64,000 nucleotides of DNA, from positions 26,635,970-26,699,969 of the forward strand of contig NC_085046.1 of assembly GCF_963662255.1 (NCBI RefSeq). The letters run 5' to 3'. The notes under the pieces are model-generated. The model made no database searches, was not told where the DNA came from, and saw only the letters and a list, made by a program, of their open reading frames with translations. The DNA is from Cinclus cinclus. Lineage: Eukaryota > Chordata > Aves > Passeriformes > Cinclidae. Below are positions 37,401 through 50,700 of the stretch, in pieces (positions within the stretch are counted from its first letter, which is position 1; each line of letters begins with the position of its first letter). Position numbers and translations under genes: made by a program.

Positions 37401-40400
37401 GTATCTAATCCCAATTCAGTAGTGTCTTCTCAATGCCAGCGGTGGGACTGGGACTAGAATTGAGGAAAGCACTCGTTAATGTTTAGTACAAAGGAGGATG
37501 AAGACGAAATGGTGACTGCAGGCAGTGTCTGATGGGACTGCTGCTCTAACTGAAGGATGCTTGGAAGCTGCACTCTGCTAACTTGCCTCTTAGTACACTG
37601 AAAATTAGAAATTTAGTCTTGATGTGGGCCAGTTTTTGTTTGCCTTAGGAGCAGCTTCAGGAAAAAATTGAATCAAATGTGTAGCACACATGGAGTTTAT
37701 AAGGGAGAGCACAGAGGATGCACAAGCAAGAGTTTAATCAGGGTGTTAAAATATGGTGCTATGGTATGCTTTATCTTTTATATTTCTAACCATATGTATG
37801 TCAGTAATGAATTAGCACATTTACACTGATTTTTTTTTTTTTTTTTGTTCCTCATGAACAGCTGGTTACAGTATCTCTGATTATTGTTAGCACTCTGCTG
37901 TAGACATATTAGCAAGATGGGGACTCAAACCCTTCAGCCTTCTTCCCTTGTGGATACCAAAAAACCCTCTAAAAATTAAGGTTTATTGTATCCATTTGAA
38001 GCTTCCACTCAGGGGAATTTTCTATCAGACATCTTAAAGAAGTTCTATTTGTTCTGCCTACTTTAGCTTTTTTTCTGCTTTGTGGATAAAATGAAAGATG
38101 TTTCCTTTAAAAGTAATTTTCTCAAATCCTCTACAAAAGCGGAAATCAGTGGGTTTAATAATTCCCTTGGCAACCAGCTCCTCAGGCAACAATGCAGCAA
38201 TTATAAATAATATTAATAAGTTCATCTGATTGCTTCTGATAACAAGCCATTTCAGAATCCCTCTTTTCTTTTTATAGCAGAGGGCTCTGGTTGCTGAGAA
38301 GAGGCAGAAATATTTGGGTGAGTATGCCTGTGTGAGAGAGAGAGAAGCAGAACTGATTTGCATACTAAGCTACATAACTGGAAAAAGAGCAACAGGAATT
38401 AGTTTTTAGAGATTTACTCATAGGGGTGTTATGAACATCTTCTACAAAACAGAACAAAATCAAAACCCTAAACCTAGTGAAAATTGTTTGTTATTCACTA
38501 AACAACACTTATGAAGAATTTAATTGGTCTTCCAGGGTATAAAATGGAAGCGTGTCATAATCAAGTGTTTTAAGAAATAATTTGGATACTTCTTTTTCTA
38601 TGGCAGCCAGTCTGGAGTATTTTACAAGGCCTTGATCATTCATTAAGGGAGCAGTCAAAGATTCCTGGCTGCTGTGCCCAAAAATTGAATAAAACAGAAA
38701 AGAAAAAAAAAAATGCAAGAAGGATCCAGGCAAAGAAATCTTGGCATTCATGTTCTGAAAACTGAAAATGTATCATGTTTTTTTTTTTGTTAGAAAAAAG
38801 AAAAGGTGTAGATGGTCATGGCAGAACTTGTACAGTGTACAGAATGTTGCTCTGTGAAACATCTGTGCATTCAAGAGCTATAATCTAAAGTAGAATTAAC
38901 GTGCTTTCATTCTTGCAATGTGATTCAGTGTTTTTCTGGAATAAAAGAACTTAAAATACACTGTAATCTCATTTGGAATAATGTTTCAATAATTACAGCT
39001 CACAGAATAAATATATTTATGTAGAAAAACAGTGCTACCACTAGTAGGGGTTGATTTATATCATGTTAAAAAATGCTCATAATGAAATGTTTGCCCACAT
39101 AACCTCTTGAAGCTGTGAATACATAAGCATTTCCCTACAGAAATATTTAGAAATATATAGAAATATAGCTGTGTAGATTCTTAGAGACAATGTTCTGTCA
39201 GAAAAATAAATGTTATTTTATTTTAGGGGATGTAAAGGCCATATGAAGAGATTTCATGACTTGCTTAGAATTTTCAAAACAATAGCTGAGTGACTGAACC
39301 TGGTATATCAGTAATGATTGTTCATCTAAATGACCTTCCCTGTTTTAATTGATGATTTTTACTGCATCTGATTTGAAAGAACCCAAAGGATTAAAACCCA
39401 AGATATTTCTTCAAGCATGTTGCTGAATTTTCCTTTCTGTTACTGTTGTACATGGAGAAAATCAGTGATGATAACAATTTTTTTTTATGCTTGGCATACA
39501 AGTACTGGATTGAATATTTATTTTACTTAAAACCTATCATATCTTTCCATTGCTCAAGGTGGTGGGGAGGGAAGAGAAGTGATTTTGTTTGTCTTGCTGC
39601 CAGTGATAGGCACTTTAATTTCTCTGGGGAAATGACTAAAACATTCTACAAAAGCTCTGATGGTTGTTTTATTACCAGGAAGAGTTGAGAGTTTTAAAAG
39701 TGCATGAGATAGACTGGGAAGTAATGTGTTCTAGTTTGTTAGTGTCTATTCAATGAATGTTAGAATTGTCCTTTCATAAAAATAAATGGAATTACAGAGA
39801 AGATAACTGATGGAATTACCAACTTCTCTTTCAAGCTAAAAACATCTCCAGAGTGATTATATCTCATTTTAAAAATAAACAGATTATTTATCCATGCAAA
39901 GGTATTTAATTCTATTTTAGTCATCAATTTGTAACTGGCAAGCCCATCATCTACTTGAGGAAGCACGTACATATTGCCCTCATAGCTAGTGGCACTAGTT
40001 GCCTAGGCAGAGACTGCTGTTTGAGTTCAAATTTAAAACACAGAGAAAATGCATTTGGTAGCTATAGTTCTGCCACAATTCATTCAGAGTCTACTGCAGA
40101 TAGACACAGGGAATTTGGGCCTCATAAATACATTGTGTCTGAGCAGCAAATGGAAAATCCCAGAAGTGCTTTACTCACACACCCTTAGTCCGGGCTGCTT
40201 TACTCAAAGAGATGGGTTTGTTTATTGACACAAGTTTCCTCATCTTCTGGAAAGATAAGAGAAACGCAGACCTGTGCTGAGTGCCACCTTGCAAGACACG
40301 TGGTTAAAGTGGTTATAAATCCTTATTTGCACATAATAGCCCATCTGTAGAGGCTACTAACCATAGCTGTGGAGTGTCAGTAAACTCCTGGATTAAATTT

Positions 40401-42724
40401 GACTTCTTCATTCATGCTAAGTTGTAACAGTGCTCTCAGTGGTAGATGCTGAGCACACTGGAGCACCTTTACAAATTGCATCATGCTGTCAGTCCCAGAA
40501 GAATGACAAATTTCTGTAGAAAAAATAAGATTCGGTTTAGTAATCGAAAGCTTTTGTGTTTGCTTTGTTTTTCTTTTCAAGTGTGTTCCAGCATGATGAG
40601 TGTATTTGAATGCCACCATTTTCCAGACAATTCCTGATTGAATTGGGGACCATGTTAGTTCTCCCCATGACCCGTCAGAGATAAAGAATTTGTTTACTGT
40701 AAGTTGCTCACTACTTACTCCTATGCACCATCTGCCACTCTTACCCACAAAGAGCTGCATTCCTCATAATGGCTCTTTTGACTTAAGGAAAGTAATACAA
40801 GATGTTTCATGTACAAGATTGGGATAGAACTGCAATTTTAGTCTCCTATCCTTATGTATAAATCCTTAGTGTCAATGAGTAAAATTAGTTTAGTTCCCCC
40901 ACTTTTATGTAACAGTTGAAGCTTTGCATTATCACAGTAATTAATGAAAGGGTACTAATTTTTCCATGAACTCATCCCAGATGAGCCTATATGTATGTTT
41001 TACTTCATTAGAAAATGAATGCTTCTTAACCAGTATTAGCCTTTTCTCATCACATATCACAGGACAGTGAGGTCCTGTTTTAAGAACAAGGAGAAAAGGA
41101 ACTTGCTAGTATATTGTCACTCAAATATTGGTGTGCAGCCCCCAGGCTTACCTCTGGTGAGCCTTTTTTTTATCCCTTTTTCCTTTCAAATCTGGTTTAA
41201 AGCTCCTTCAGTGATCCCTGCGAACTCCTGAGCAAAACTTCTTTTCTCCCTTTGAAACAAGTTTTCATATAATTTTATTTGAATTCCAGACTTTCACCAT
41301 CTTTCCTAGCACTCTTTTAAAAGTGTCTGTCTAGAGGTGTCCTTCTGTCTTTCTTTTAATCTTTAGGATGCTCTTGTTCACCAAGTATCTTTTCTTCATT
41401 TATGTCATGAGTCTTTGTGTTCAGCATTGTCCAGGACTATATATTGGCTCCTTTACTGGAAGTAATTTAATTCACGAAGTGTGTGTCATGAAGGGAATAT
41501 TCTTTTTCTTTGCTATGTAATGGAACATTATACAGCAAATCTTTCTGTATCCTAGTATTTTCATAGAGTCACTGCTTTCATCCTTTATATGTATTTTGCC
41601 TCTGAAGAACCCCAAATACAGGTCTTCACATGTATTAAATTAATTCTTTCTTCTTTACAGAATTTGGTTTTCTTAGTTCAACTAATCAGTAGGAGTTATT
41701 AGTAAAATAGGAGTTATCAATAAAATACCATTATTAATACAGATTCTTATTGCATGTACATGGTAGCTAATTAATTTCTTTTCTTTCAGAGCAGCATGTA
41801 ACAACAGGTGTAAAGACCAAAAAATTTGTCAGCCTTCCTATAAAATGCAACTCGATGTATATCACACCACCTGTTTTCAAAAACTTAGGAGCCATAAAGG
41901 AAGGCAAATAAAATGTGTTTCCCAATTTTATTGTTACTTTTAAGGTCTTTTCCTATATACTTTTCAAACATCTGTGGCAATGGTCTCTGGGCTCATTACA
42001 CACTTGAGGCTTCCATTCCTATTTCCACGACTGAGGACTGGTTAAGGCCAGTGACTGAGAAACCTATCTATATCTTAAATATCTTCCTTACAAAATATCC
42101 ACTGTCCTGCCTTTAAAAAGCAATTGCATTTTTTATAAGAGTCCTTCAGAAGTCAGACATTGCTTTACAGGTAATTTTGTCATGTAAAGACTGCAAAAGT
42201 GTGTTCTTCAGTTCTTCAAGAGCATTGTTCCCTGTAAAGGCAAGTAATGTTTGGAACACTGATGAAAATTGTAAGGCAAAGTCCTTTATTGTCCTTTTCA
42301 GCCTCTAACCCTTGAGTTATGACAGCTCTTCATTAATGTAAAGTAACCTACTTCCACTTTTTTTTTTTTTACATAGGAATAATACCAAATTCTGAGATTA
42401 TTTACATACTCAAAGGTAATTTGGTCAAATTATTAAAGTGTGGCTACTACTGACTACTAAAGTAAGTAATGCTTAAGAGGACTTTAAATATTGATGAAGA
42501 AGTCTGACAGTTTTGCCTTTGTTTTAAATTTAAAATATTAAATTATTAAGAAACCCATCTTCCAAATCAGAATTTTCATCTTTTCTATGCTATTTCTGTT
42601 AAAAAGTCATAATAGAGTTTTATTTAATTTTTTAATGCTATGAATAGTAATCTATATTATTTCCTGCTTTTCTTCCTGGGCTTGTTATTTGCAGATAGTG
42701 TGGCAGACAACTTAATGCTCACCC
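31474..42724. other. AT-rich stretch without recognisable genes
   Basis: Intergenic- or intron-like sequence. It contains a GC-richer islet at 32660-32920, a T-run at 37830-37846 and TA-rich patches near 36480-36520. A short repeat of an AGAAATAT word occurs at 39140-39175, and a near-duplicate AGGAGTTAT pair at 41693-41720. A modest ORF at 36826-37059 is listed separately. No mobile element was recognised. Confidence 0.5.
36826..37059 (+). other. 77-codon coding-like frame, also open on the opposite strand; unrecognised
   Basis: The frame is rich in acidic residues and tryptophan (for example NFEAEITGADWKTVWKDKQE at its end) and begins at a GTG, with no ATG start. Both strands are open across 36577-37158 (98 codons on the - strand at 36577-36873 and 83 at 36907-37158). 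Such paired openness can mark a decayed coding retrotransposon or gene fragment, but it can also be chance. No splice-site pair is convincing. Confidence 0.15.
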
Positions 42725-42750
42725 TTTTTTTTTTGTTTGTTTGTTTGTTT
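42725..42750 (+). repeat. Poly-T run followed by (GTTT)n
   Basis: Ten T followed by four GTTT units, directly 5' of a much larger pentanucleotide array. On the - strand this reads as an A-rich (AAAC)n tail. Confidence 0.85.
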
Positions 42751-42826
42751 GATAGTGAAGTAGTTGCATTGATAAGTGATAAACTAGAGAACATATTTTT
42801 AAGGCATTTTTCTTTGGAAGAAAAAT

Positions 42827-43006
42827 TCCTCTCCTCTCCTCTCCTCTCCTCTCCTCTCCTCTCCTCTCCTCTCCTCTCCTCTCCTCTCCTCTCCTCTCCT
42901 CTCCTCTCCTCTCCTCTCCTCTCCTCTCCTCTCCTCTCCTCTCCTCTCCTCTCCTCTCCTCTCCTCTCCTCTCCTCTCCTCTCCTCTCCTCTCCCTCTCC
43001 TCTCCT
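42827..43006 (+). repeat. (CTCCT)n pentanucleotide array, about 36 units
   Basis: Perfect CTCCT repeats run to about 42994. One interruption (CTCCCTCTCC) follows, and the array ends near 43006. The + strand is purely pyrimidine, so the tract is a mirror repeat able to form intramolecular triplex (H-DNA). The 133-codon + frame and 96-codon - frame across it are artefacts of a stop-free repeat. Confidence 0.97.
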
Positions 43007-46000
43007 CAACTCATTATCATCTTGTCTGCCCCTGTTGCTGAGATACCTGAGGATTCCTTGAGAGAGATAGGATTTGTCTCAGCTCTCTGATCATGGCAGA
43101 GGGAGGGGTTGGTTTATGCTTGCTGGAGTGCACTTGTTCCTAATCATCATGCCAGGTCCCTAAAGTCTTTCTTTGCAATTAGCAAGCAAAGGCTGCAGAG
43201 AGCGCATTCCTTCCTTCTGGCTTCATCCCTATGAAACACTGAAAGTTTGTAGGTTTCAGACTAATGTCCACTGCCTCCAACACCTGGCCGGCTTAGTTGT
43301 GAATCACAAATTAGTTTTTCAGGTCTGCAGGTCTAAGTTTGAAAAGTACAAGTTAGGAAAGAGAAGGTCATGAGAAGGGAAACAGAAAACACAATTCCAG
43401 CGGTCTAGTTGTTTAACTTCTCATGAAGGTCTCCAGGGCTTGTCCCTCTGCACACTTTCCCTGCTTCCTGCCTGGAATTCCTTTTTCTTCTCCCAAGAAG
43501 CAGGCAGCAGTGATGAGTTGCATTTCACATCTCCAGAGTCTTTGTGGCTCTGCCAGACCTACTGGGTATTCATGGGTGACTTCCCAGCTCTGTCATGCAG
43601 CAGTCATGCTGGCAGATAACTGCTTTTGCCATAGTTTGCATATTCATCCTTATTGTAGTGCTGCCTTTTTCTATTTTTTTTATAGCTTTCTGTAGAAATG
43701 GCATGTGATACTTCACTAAGAGAGATGGCAAATTTAGCAACAAACTGTTTTTTCATGGAAACATAAAAGGAGATAATGCCCTTGGTATTCCTGGTGTCCA
43801 GCATGAGAGTACCCATTATTTTAATTTCCTGTTATAAAAAATCAAGGTTTTTAGTTGCATTTTGGTGAGCTTTTCCATCTCTCTAGTAATTTTAGTTTCT
43901 CCTTCCAACCTTGATTGGTATTGCTTTTTACTTTCTTCCTGCTACCCCATGTATTTTGGTAGATTTATACGATATTGAAAATATACAGTAGTGTTTTCTC
44001 AAGAAAATGTCTGGAAGATCACTGCTATTCATTGACTTCCACTTTAAAAACAATTTCAGAGCCAGTTCTGTATAGTCATTGCCATTCTGATTACAGTAGA
44101 CTGTTCTGATTTGCTTATCTTCCAAATGGTTCTTATAAAATAAGAAGTTGTTTTTAATCTAAATATTTCTAGTGATCAATTATGATAATTAAAACAATTA
44201 TGTTTAAAATATGTGGGGATAGGGAGAAATATTAACTATTTTTCTTTATTTTAACCAGGTTCACAAAGAGAAAACTAATTTTTCTCTGAAAGAAATTATG
44301 GTATACAAGTGTTTCCAGAGGAAGGCCCATTTTTATTATGCTATTCACATGATTTATTATTCACAAAGAAGATTTGAACAGAAACTGGCCTATGTATGAG
44401 CCAAAATCCTGACTTTAGGGAGGTCTTTTGGCTGTAGTTTTCACTGCCCTGTGTAAATGAGTCAGGAATATTGCAAGCATGTTGAACTTCCTTTTTGAAA
44501 GTAAATCTGACAAAACATGCTTACCAAAACATAGTTTGTAAAATAAGATGAAGCATTTCTTTAATATTTTATGTTCTTTGTCTTGTGATGTAGAAAGAAA
44601 CTCAGGATGCTCATTCTGTCCTGTATTTTCAGAATTTGTACCTTGCCAATTTAATTTTTAGCTTTGAAAAAGAAGTAAGAAAAATATTTAGGTCCAATCT
44701 AATTTCATTTTAATTTGGTTCAATATAATGTTAGCCAGAGGATGGTAATTAGACTTGCTAAAAAAGAATGCAACATGTAGAGAGGAAGATGGCCTTATTA
44801 AAAAAATCTCAGGCAGTAGAAAGATGGAGTCTTTTCTTAGTCTGTATGGACAATCTTCTGTGTCCAAGGGCAAGACATTTAATCTTTCTTACTCCAGTCT
44901 TCTACCCATAAGAAGAGATAATATGCTGCTATATTTGGGGGCTTATGAAATAAGTGCCTACAAACTCTTGGACCATGTTGTAATTGAACAATGTTCTCTT
45001 TTGCTGTTGACAGATAATAATTATACCATGTAAGAGAGACCGCTGGCCTATTTACTATGTTTTCATTTGTTTTATTTATGAGAATTTTTTTACAATGTGT
45101 TTATTAAAAAGAAAGGAAAATAAAATGAAGTTCTGTTATCCAGATTTATTTTGTTTCAAGATTGCAGAAACCACTCTTTCATATACCATTGGCACTTCTG
45201 GATGTATGCATTGTACCAGTGGTAGGCAAATCAGCATCAGGGAGGTGCAGCCTCACAGCCACCATGGCTTGAGAATCAGCTGGGAATGCAGGCCTTTGTA
45301 GTTTAATCTTGCTTCAAGCTTGTCCTTTTAGAAACTCATAATATAACTTTTTTTCCTTTTTTCTATACCTGCTTCTCACAGCAGGAGGGTTGAAATTGCC
45401 AGAGTTAAGCAGTTTAATAATTACTTTTGAAAAGTGAAAATGCACATGGCCAGGCAATTTAATTTCCATTTTGAAAATAAGTTTTTCCTCTTGTTTCTGA
45501 AAAAAGAGGTGGAAATTATGATTGCTTATGAAATTAGTTTGTATAACTGGTTAGGTATGTGATTATTTGAGCATCTGTCTTTAACAGCTGAGGTAGTTCT
45601 GTTGCCTTAAGCAGAAATCAGTGAGGTGAGAGCAGATAGTGGGAAAAAGACAGAAATTGCTCTCAGGCTACTTGCCATACTAACAAGAGGTCTAGTTGCA
45701 GAGGACAGGAGTTGTACTCAAATGGCAGATGTAATGGGAAAATCAGAGAGATCCACTTTAAAAATGTACATTTCTGCAAGTAGAAATAATTCCATCTATA
45801 AACCATTTGGCATGAAATTCTTTTCCTTCCCTTAAAAATAACACTATGATGGCAAAGAAAGTCCCTTATAAATGAACTAGTTGAAACTTCAAAGGCAGTC
45901 CTGTGTTTTCCTGTCTTGCAGTAGTCCCCATGGTGCCTTGCAGTCCCTGTCCCCTAGAGACATGCAAGATTAATAAAAGATATAAAATTTTGACCAGCAG

Positions 46001-47190
46001 AGGGAAAAGTGATTATCGAATAATTTAAAATATTTTATATTCCATCACTTCACATAATTTTTCTGTTTACGTAACACCATTATTTTTGTGTTATGTCTCC
46101 CCTTCCAGTTCTTCCAGTGCAGGTCACACATCTGCTCTTGTTCTCATGTCCCACACTTGAAAAACTAAATAGGGCAGGGAAACTGTGAAGATCTCCTTAC
46201 AAGCCAAGCTCAGAGCTCTGTTGCTAATCCAGTTTCTGACACTGTTTGCTGTTGGCTAGGATTAGCAGTTAGGTATATAGATCAGGAATGTGGCATGGGA
46301 GGCAAGGAAACACAGAAATTTATAGTGTATTAGATCAAATGGGAGAATATTTTGCTCTGTCAAAGGGATGAAGTAAGCATAATTCTGTTGCTATTCCTGA
46401 TAAAGAAGAACAAAAGTTAAAGTCATGATGGTTATAAGATCAGGAACCACCTTGGGGGGAGGGCAGAGTGGGAATGGATCCCAAAGGAAATACTGGCTTC
46501 TTACAGGATTACTACCTGTTCAGGTGAAAAAAGCAAGCTAAAAGAGTTTGTTGCACAGCTGTCCAAAAGATTTTTCTTTCAGAAGAAATGAAGGACAGCC
46601 TCCCCACAACTGAAAGGACACACCGTCTGCCAGCCCAGCACCTGCCTTCTGGCAGAATCCCTGGGACCTTAACCTTGAGAGGCCAAAATATCTGACAGAG
46701 AGATAAGGTCCCCACCTAGCAGGCTATCAAGTGTATTTGAATGGTAACTAAAGCTCCCTTTTACAGTTCATATAATCTAGCTATGCCAGCTATATCAAGG
46801 AAAAGGACCAAGTTTCTCAGAATAAAATAAATTATGCATGAACAATTTATAAAATATGCCTTATCATTTGTGTCCAAACCTGGGAATGTGCCATGCTTTT
46901 TTTATGAAATATGGCACATTTTTTACATCTCCCCTGTAAAAAAGCGGTCAAAATGTGTAAAATAAAGGAGAAAAATTAGTGTCCTCAAGTCCTTATCTTT
47001 CAAAATTGTCATAAGAATAAATGACTCAGCTGAGACTTCCTTGGAAAAAGTCTGATGGAGTATTTTTGTGTTACTTTGTTATTAAACAGAAGTTATAAAG
47101 TTATAAGTTATTTTGCGTTAAAGTAGTGATATTTCCAGGATTTGAATCCTATGCTAAGTTGAATCTATATCATATTCAGTCATAAAAACG
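43007..47190. other. Non-coding stretch, no recognisable genes
   Basis: The first 600 bases are less AT-rich and the rest is ordinary AT-rich sequence. Only short ORFs are present. No retroelement, RNA gene or promoter-like signal was recognised. Confidence 0.5.
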
Positions 47191-47243
47191 TTCTATTCTA
47201 TTCTATTCTATTCTATTCTATTCTATTCTATTCTATTCTATTC
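47191..47243 (+). repeat. (TTCTA)n pentanucleotide array, about 10.5 units
   Basis: The array of TTCTA is perfect and is followed by a degenerate CTATTTCTATTTCTG and then the CR1 tail. It lies exactly at the 3' end of the - strand CR1 fragment, so it probably grew from that element's A/T-rich terminal octamers. Confidence 0.95.
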
Positions 47244-47255
47244 TCTATTTCTATT

Positions 47256-47656
47256 TCTGAATCACAGAATCATCACAGAATATCCTGAGTTGAAGGGCAA
47301 CCACAGTCATCAAAGTCCATCTCCTGGCCCTGAATGGGACACCCTGGGAGTCACCCCATGTGCCTGAGAGCATTGTCCAAACTCTGCTTGAACTCTGTCA
47401 GGCTTGGTGCTGTGACCACTTGCCTGGAGGGCCTGTCCCAGTGACCATCCTCTGGGTGAAGATCATTTTCCTGATACCCAACCTAAACCTCTCCAGAGGT
47501 CATTCCCTGGAGTCCTGTCACTGGTCACCCAGAGAAGAGATCAGTGCCTGCCCCTCCTCTTCCCCTCATGAGGAAGTTGTAACTGCAATGAGGTCTTCCC
47601 TTCAGTCTCCTCTTCTCCAGACTGAACAGACCATGACCTCAGCCACTCCCATAGAA
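47256..47656 (-). mobile_element. CR1 LINE 3' fragment, about 400 bases, 5'-truncated
   Basis: On the + strand the element starts with two reverse-complemented tail octamers (AATCACAGAATCATCACAGA). It continues through GAGTTGAAGGGCAACCAC, CATGTGCCTGAGAGCATTG, a CCTCTGGGTGAAGATC block, AACCTAAACCTCTCCAGAGG, an AGAGAAGAGATCAGTGCCTG block and TCTCCTCTTCTCCAGACTGA. These are the landmarks of the avian CR1 3' end read backwards. The 105-codon + frame across it is a shadow. The copy is diverged and lacks an intact reverse-transcriptase frame. Confidence 0.9.
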
Positions 47657-47698
47657 GCTTCCTTTTTAGATAATTAATAAAACTATCCCTGGTTTTTA

Positions 47699-47743
47699 TT
47701 TTTTTCTTATATATATATTTTTTTTTTATTTTTTTTTTTTTTT
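47699..47743 (+). repeat. T-rich/TA low-complexity tract
   Basis: Runs of T are broken by a short (TA)n core. It lies just beyond the 5'-truncated end of the CR1 fragment, so it is not that element's tail. Confidence 0.85.
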
Positions 47744-50700
47744 GCTAATACAATGTGCTGGAAATCTGCGAGTGGAGAATTTTTTTAAAGAGAAAATAAA
47801 CTGGATCACTGGTATGGTTAAATTATGGCTACTAATGTGTCTTCGGGCTGTTATGAGCAGCAAAGGTAAGAGAAAGGTATGTGTAAGGAGGAAACAAACC
47901 TTTTTTTGTCCTGGGAAGCAGATTGGAATTGATTGGAAAATAGATATTAGGCAGGTGGGAAGTGTATCATTATCTAAAATGCAATTTCATAAGTGTCAAA
48001 CACACAGTGCTGTCCTACAATACTCTGTCTAGTTCATAGATTGTCCTGAAATGAGTCTCGACCTACCAGCCTAATATATTTCCCAAGTAACAAAGTTCTC
48101 TTGCACTCACATCTTTTGCAAATGCCTGCAGTCTGTTATAAACAATAGCATAGTGAGATAAACAACTAAAGACTGCAAAACCATGATAACCTTTAATATA
48201 AAGTTCCTTAGAATTTGTGATGAAGCTCTTTTCTTCTCAGCAAAAAGGGTTATGAGGAGCAGAGACCATCACCAGCCACAAGATCTCTAAGAGCAGTAGA
48301 TTACATTTGCAGATAAACCATTCTAGTAGAAAGCTAAATGATGCTAATAAAAACTGGTGCTTCTTTATCAGATATTAATGAAACTACATTTATAAAGATT
48401 AATGGAAAGGAAAAAAAAACCTCTGGGACCTATTGTTTTGCTCATGAAAAACAGCTGAATTTTACATCTTTGAATTGACTTAAGGAATAGGAAGACAGTT
48501 TGCATGGGTCACTGCTATATCTTTGTCATTGTCGTTTTAAATAACCTGCAATTATAAGGGGGGGGAAAAAAAATCTCAGTTTCTGATGGAGTTGCATCCA
48601 AAGGCCTTATTCATAAATGTTTGGGGTTTTTTTTCCTGCTCTTTATTTTTGGTAGACTGGCATGGCCTGATCACCCACAGAGCTGAGGACTAACATGAGT
48701 CCTCTGGGTCACATTAGTGATCCCGGACTGATGGACTGTGAGCATTTATTGAAGTCTGAAGTGCAAAATATTCAGGATATACCAAGAAGACAAAATCATA
48801 CATAAGATTATTTAGTTGTTCATTTATAGGGCTGCTCTAGCCCAGCAAAATGTGATCTTTAGACTGGAAGATGTAAATTGCAATTTTTTGCATGGTTGGT
48901 TTTTTTAAAAAGATTATATGTGACAGGCTTTCTGCTCAAGTATCAATCACGCTGCAAATTCCTTTGATGGGGTTGTCTCTGAGGCTCTGAGACTTAGCCT
49001 CAGAAAGACAAAAAGCTAGTCAAACAGCTAGAGCCATCCAGATGGCTTCTTCTTTATTGATGACCCACCCCTTGTTGCACAATTTCTTTGCTGCTTTTGG
49101 GGAGAAAAAGAACAGAAATCCTTGTTTTGTTTCCTGTATGATTATCCCTTAGTAGTTCTTTTCATTTTTCTCTAAGTTAATATCAAAGAGAGAATCTGAA
49201 AGACATATATAACAGAAGGCTTGTCTCCCCAGATGTAGGGCCAGGAGGGAGGGGAGAGAAAGCATCGTGTCCAAATAATGATAAATACTGTGATTTCTGA
49301 ATGCACCGAAGTGAAGGAAGAGCCTGTGTGATATCTGTAGATGTTTTGCAACTTATTTCATGTTAATTGACATCTGTGATAGCTGTTTTCTAAATCACTT
49401 TCAAAATTATACTGATATCCTTCTCCCCCAAGCACTGTTTGAACTGAAGCATGTGCCTGGTGTTTTTTCTGTTCCTTTGGCGTCCTTGCATTTTCTAAAT
49501 CTCTGTTGAATGAGGCCTGCCTTTCACAGAATATGGTGCTGGTGGAAACCACATTGAGCACAACAGTTCACTGGCAGGAGATGCTAATGGGGGCAGTCGG
49601 ATATTTCAGCTTCTTTAGTATCAATAGAATTTTTGCCTAATGCTGGTCATGGTCCCTTTAACAGGACCAGCTAAAGTGTCTGTGCTCCACACAAGCTCCT
49701 CCTTTAAGTGAGGAGTTTTAATCAAGTTTTTTAACCTAAACAGAGACCTGTCCTCCAAAATATTTATTTTCTTCCTCAACTCTACTGCAAGTATTTCTGC
49801 TTTAACATGGAAAATTCTGGTCCCTCTTTTTCCAGAGCAACAGCTGAATTTCTACAGTTCTGCTTGGGCATTGGAGACATTATGGTTGTTGCTCTAGAGA
49901 CCAGTAATGTTTTCACCTGAATTACAGGGCTTATGGAAGCGTGGATTTTTTTTCTGGAATTTTCAGGATAAAAATACCTCTGATGTCCAAGAAGTTAAAA
50001 AGTATTCTTTCTTTATGAATAAAAGCTTGTAGAAATATTCATACTTTTGTCTGATACTAGTGTAAAACTCCCAGCAAAGTAAAATGGGAAAAAAAAAATT
50101 CCACTTATTGAAGATAAAAAAATATTTTTCTACTCATGCTTAATTTTCCATTGCTCTTGAAACAAGGAGTTTTACCACCTCAAAATATTTTCAGATTCAT
50201 ATCCTTAATGATGAATTTAAGTGTTCCATGATATATCTATGATCCATTAACAAAAACATATCCCTTTATTATTAATGAATATGTCCTTTAGGAATTCCAT
50301 GGTGAACCATATTTTATAATTTTAATATATAGTTTCTTAATAGTTATCGTGTTTCAGATGGCCATCTTCTAGTTTGTCAGCTTGGAGGGAGATGGCATTT
50401 CCCTGACATTCAGGGACTGCTGTGGTACCAACAGCCTGGGCGTGTGTGCATTCATTATCTTTTTGCAGTGAAATAATAATAATGGAAGAGGGGAAAGGAT
50501 GAGAAAAGAGCAGTTCTGTGTAATTTCTTTCTCAAATTCAAGTATATGCTGCTCTCTTGTGGAACTTCTATGGTAGTTGCAGCCATTAGACAAAGGTGTC
50601 CATGCTTTCTGACTTTCGGTCCATTGACTATTGTGAAGAAAGATTCAGTGCATATGATGTAGCAGGTTTTTTTAAATTGCAAATATCAATTTTACCTATT

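Noticed and set aside
40377..40760. 127-codon - frame starting with ATG
   Set aside because: Frames of this length are expected by chance in 64 kb of this composition, and no motif or splice signal supports it.
42640..43041. 133-codon + frame and 96-codon - frame
   Set aside because: Both are produced by the stop-free (CTCCT)n array.
42827..47243. Possible CRISPR-like repeats
   Set aside because: These are simple tandem microsatellites without spacers, in a vertebrate genome.
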